A stretch of 64,000 nt of DNA from Ichthyophthirius multifiliis (lineage: Eukaryota; Ciliophora; Oligohymenophorea; Hymenostomatida). The translations under genes and the position numbers were made by a program. The DNA is taken from NCBI RefSeq assembly GCF_000220395.1, contig NW_004086420.1, positions 1 through 64,000 on the forward strand, in the 5' to 3' direction. The notes under the pieces were generated by a model. The model had not been told where the DNA came from. It saw only the letters and a program-made list of their open reading frames with translations, and did no database searches. Of the stretch, positions 61,873 to 64,000 are shown piece by piece (within the stretch, counting starts at the first letter, position 1; every line of letters starts with the position of its first letter).

Positions 61873-64000
61873 TCACATAAACTTACATGAGGAATGGCTT
61901 ATCTTTAATCTTCTTTATTATAATAATATTCATTTAATTCTTTAAAGCTATTATTTTCTCCATTAAAGCAGAATATGTTCCAAACCAAATTAACTTTTTC
62001 TTCTAAATCTTCTTATTCTAAATTAGGTGTAAATATTTCTTTATATTATTTTTTATTTCCGTTTCCATAGACCTTGATTATTATATTTTCTTTAATAAAA
62101 TCATTATTATTAACTTATCCTCCATTTTTTTTATATTTTAAATTCTCTATAGCTTCTATTTCTTATGAATTTTTAGGAATCTTTGAAACAAAGAAAATAT
62201 GTTTTAATTTTTCAACTAATTTTCCATTTTCTATAAAAATACCTTAAATCTTTTATCTTTCTATAAGTTAATATTATTCACATTATTTATAAAAATGACT
62301 TATTAAGCATTCTTTTTTATCACTTAAAATAAAACTTGTTCCTAATGAAAATTTAGGCCCATCATTTTTTTAATTAAAATGCTCCAAAACAATAGCAAAC
62401 TAACTTTTGTCTTCTTTAACTAAATTAACATTAAATTTATAAATAGAATATTTTTCATCATAAGAAACATTAAATTATTAACAATAGGGATAAAAACCAT
62501 CAATTTCGTTTATTACTAATGTATAATCTCCTAGAGATTAATTGAAAAAAATAGCTTCTCCTTATTTAGTTTATATCAAAATATAATTTTCATTATTTTA
62601 CTTACTATCTATATCACATGAAATTTTTGATTTATATAATTTCACAATTTATTTTTTGATAAAAGGCTTATTTTCTAAAAAATCGACAAGTTATATTTTT
62701 ATACTTCTGAAAGGTATTTAAGAAATATTTTAAAGTAAAAATTTTTATTATTATTATAAATTATTTTTAAGAGGAAGTATTTCTTGTTTAGAGTTATTCC
62801 ATAATAAATCAAAAGGACAATAAATAGGTTTTTATTAAAAAAATTGTCTGAATTTAAAATGTTTCTTAGAATTTTTTTATATAGTTTATTTTTTTTATTA
62901 ACATTAGTTATCTAATGGAATTTCGGTTTTTCCGAAAATGGAAACTAAATATAGATTTCCTAATGATATTTTTTTATTTTAAGAATTTCCTAAATTTAAA
63001 GGAATCTAAGTTTCTTCTTTATTTTTTCCCTAAATTATCATTTCGGCTTCATATTCATAATTAAAAAGAGGTATTTTTAATGAAAAATATCCCTTCTTTT
63101 CATCAGAAAAAGTACTAAGTAATTCTGTCTTTTATCCAATTTCGTTTTTTACAAATAAAGAAATTTTCTAATTACAAATAGGTTCATCTTATTTTTTTTA
63201 AGAGTTAAAATAAAGTATTCTTCCTTATATTTCTTATATATTTGAGTTTTGTTATTGATTTTTTTTGGGAGTTGTGATTAAAGAAAAATTTCCCTTGAAA
63301 TTAGTAGTGTCTCCGAATTAATAATTACAATATTTTTCTATTTTTTCATTATTATTAGCTTTTTTTTCTGTAATTATGAATTTACCAGCAGTATTCTATT
63401 ATTATTATTATTATAATTCATAATGCTAAATTAAAAAATGCGGTTAATTTTTAGGATTTACACCACAATAGTATAATTTTTAATTCAAAAATTAATTAAC
63501 ATTTTAGGCTTTTCCAGAAATGGAAAAAAAAGGAATTTTTTAAAAATTATTATTTTTGTTTAAAAAAGGGAAAATTTTAGACTTTATTTCATTATTTTTA
63601 ACTATGAAAAGTTCCTAAGAATTTTCGTTTTCTAAAAAAAAAGAACCACTTGGTGCTAAAAAACTAACTCTGATTAAATTTTGAATATTTTTAGGTTAAA
63701 AATTAAAGGAAGTAAATTCATTTATTAAATTATTGAGTAAAAAACAATATTATTTATCCTATTATTATATATTTTCTACTTATTATAAAATTTATTTATT
63801 TAAAATTAAAGTCTTTTAATTTTATTCACTATTTAAATATTACTTTTTTAAACAAAAACCACATATTAAACCTGCAACTCCTATTATTATAAGTGTAGCT
63901 AAAATCATAATTTCTATATTTGTTATTTTTTTCTTAGATTCAAATTATAAAACCTTATTAGATAAAGAAAAAGCCAAAAAGACTATTAAAAAAGCTATTC
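61873..64000 (-). CDS. unrecognised membrane-anchored protein, partial (runs off right edge)
   Basis: Open on the minus strand from the window's right edge to TGA 61873 with no intron needed, over 700 codons, so a real gene whose 5' end lies outside. Near the edge is one membrane helix (MILATLIIIGVAGLICGF) ending in a short basic cytoplasmic-type stretch, followed by a Gln-rich spacer and then repeated beta-rich modules of 100-150 residues. At least one (KISLFVKNEIGQKTELL ... KKGYFSLKIPLF) looks like a carboxypeptidase-regulatory/Cna-B-type fold, and another (GDYTLVINEIDGFYPYC) has a similar Gly-Tyr turn. Scattered cysteines occur. No enzyme motif was found. It could be a surface or secretory-pathway protein, but topology is undecided because the N-terminus is missing. 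Confidence 0.7.

Overview
The window is very A+T-rich (roughly 85% by eye) nuclear DNA that I read as ciliate macronuclear sequence. TAA and TAG fall inside conserved protein blocks at positions where the families have glutamine, and the cleanly ending genes stop at TGA. The genes are cut by short GT...AG introns (about 40 to 200 nt), many of them almost pure (TA)n. This code, base composition and intron style fit an oligohymenophorean ciliate. Ichthyophthirius-like organisms are the closest match I know in A+T content, but the species is an inference. Standard ORF callers fail here because they treat TAA/TAG as stops, so nearly all genes below were read directly with TGA as the only stop.

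Layout: 291-3868 (+) cyclic-nucleotide-binding K+ channel; 4908-12166 (-) phosphatidylinositol 4-kinase III alpha; 13550-15202 (-) ALDH12-type pyrroline-5-carboxylate dehydrogenase; 17574-20006 (+) Gln-rich F-box-like protein; 20227-25599 (-) two-pore-type cation channel with a long tail; 26475-31259 (+) WDR7/rabconnectin-3-beta-like protein; about 31831-33069 (-) PEX11; 33316-41750 (-) giant protein with about 14 RCC1 repeats and a RasGAP-like C-terminal half; 42312-47598 (+) CCDC81/HU-like plus many EF-hands; 47972-50322 (+) LMBD1-type membrane protein; 50564-53155 (-) OSCA/TMEM63 channel; 53700-55421 (-) mitochondrial processing peptidase beta; 55662-58743 (-) replication factor C large subunit; 59322-61318 (-) Q/N-rich low-complexity protein; 61873 to the right edge (-) unrecognised membrane-anchored protein, partial. 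The spaces between genes are 0.2-2.4 kb of A/T with microsatellites.

These are ordinary eukaryotic single-copy genes with no operon logic. Several products act on endolysosomal or other internal membranes (PI4K, two-pore channel, WDR7 as V-ATPase regulator, LMBD1), but I take their proximity as chance. The most unusual items are two multi-domain architectures (RCC1 x ~14 + RasGAP-like; tandem HU-like CCDC81 + EF-hand array), a zinc knuckle in the channel tail, and a Q/N-rich prion-like protein.

An important caution: several well-conserved genes need a one-base insertion, usually at a homopolymer, to stay in frame. This looks like sequence error rather than gene decay. No CRISPR, tRNA, rRNA or transposon could be supported.
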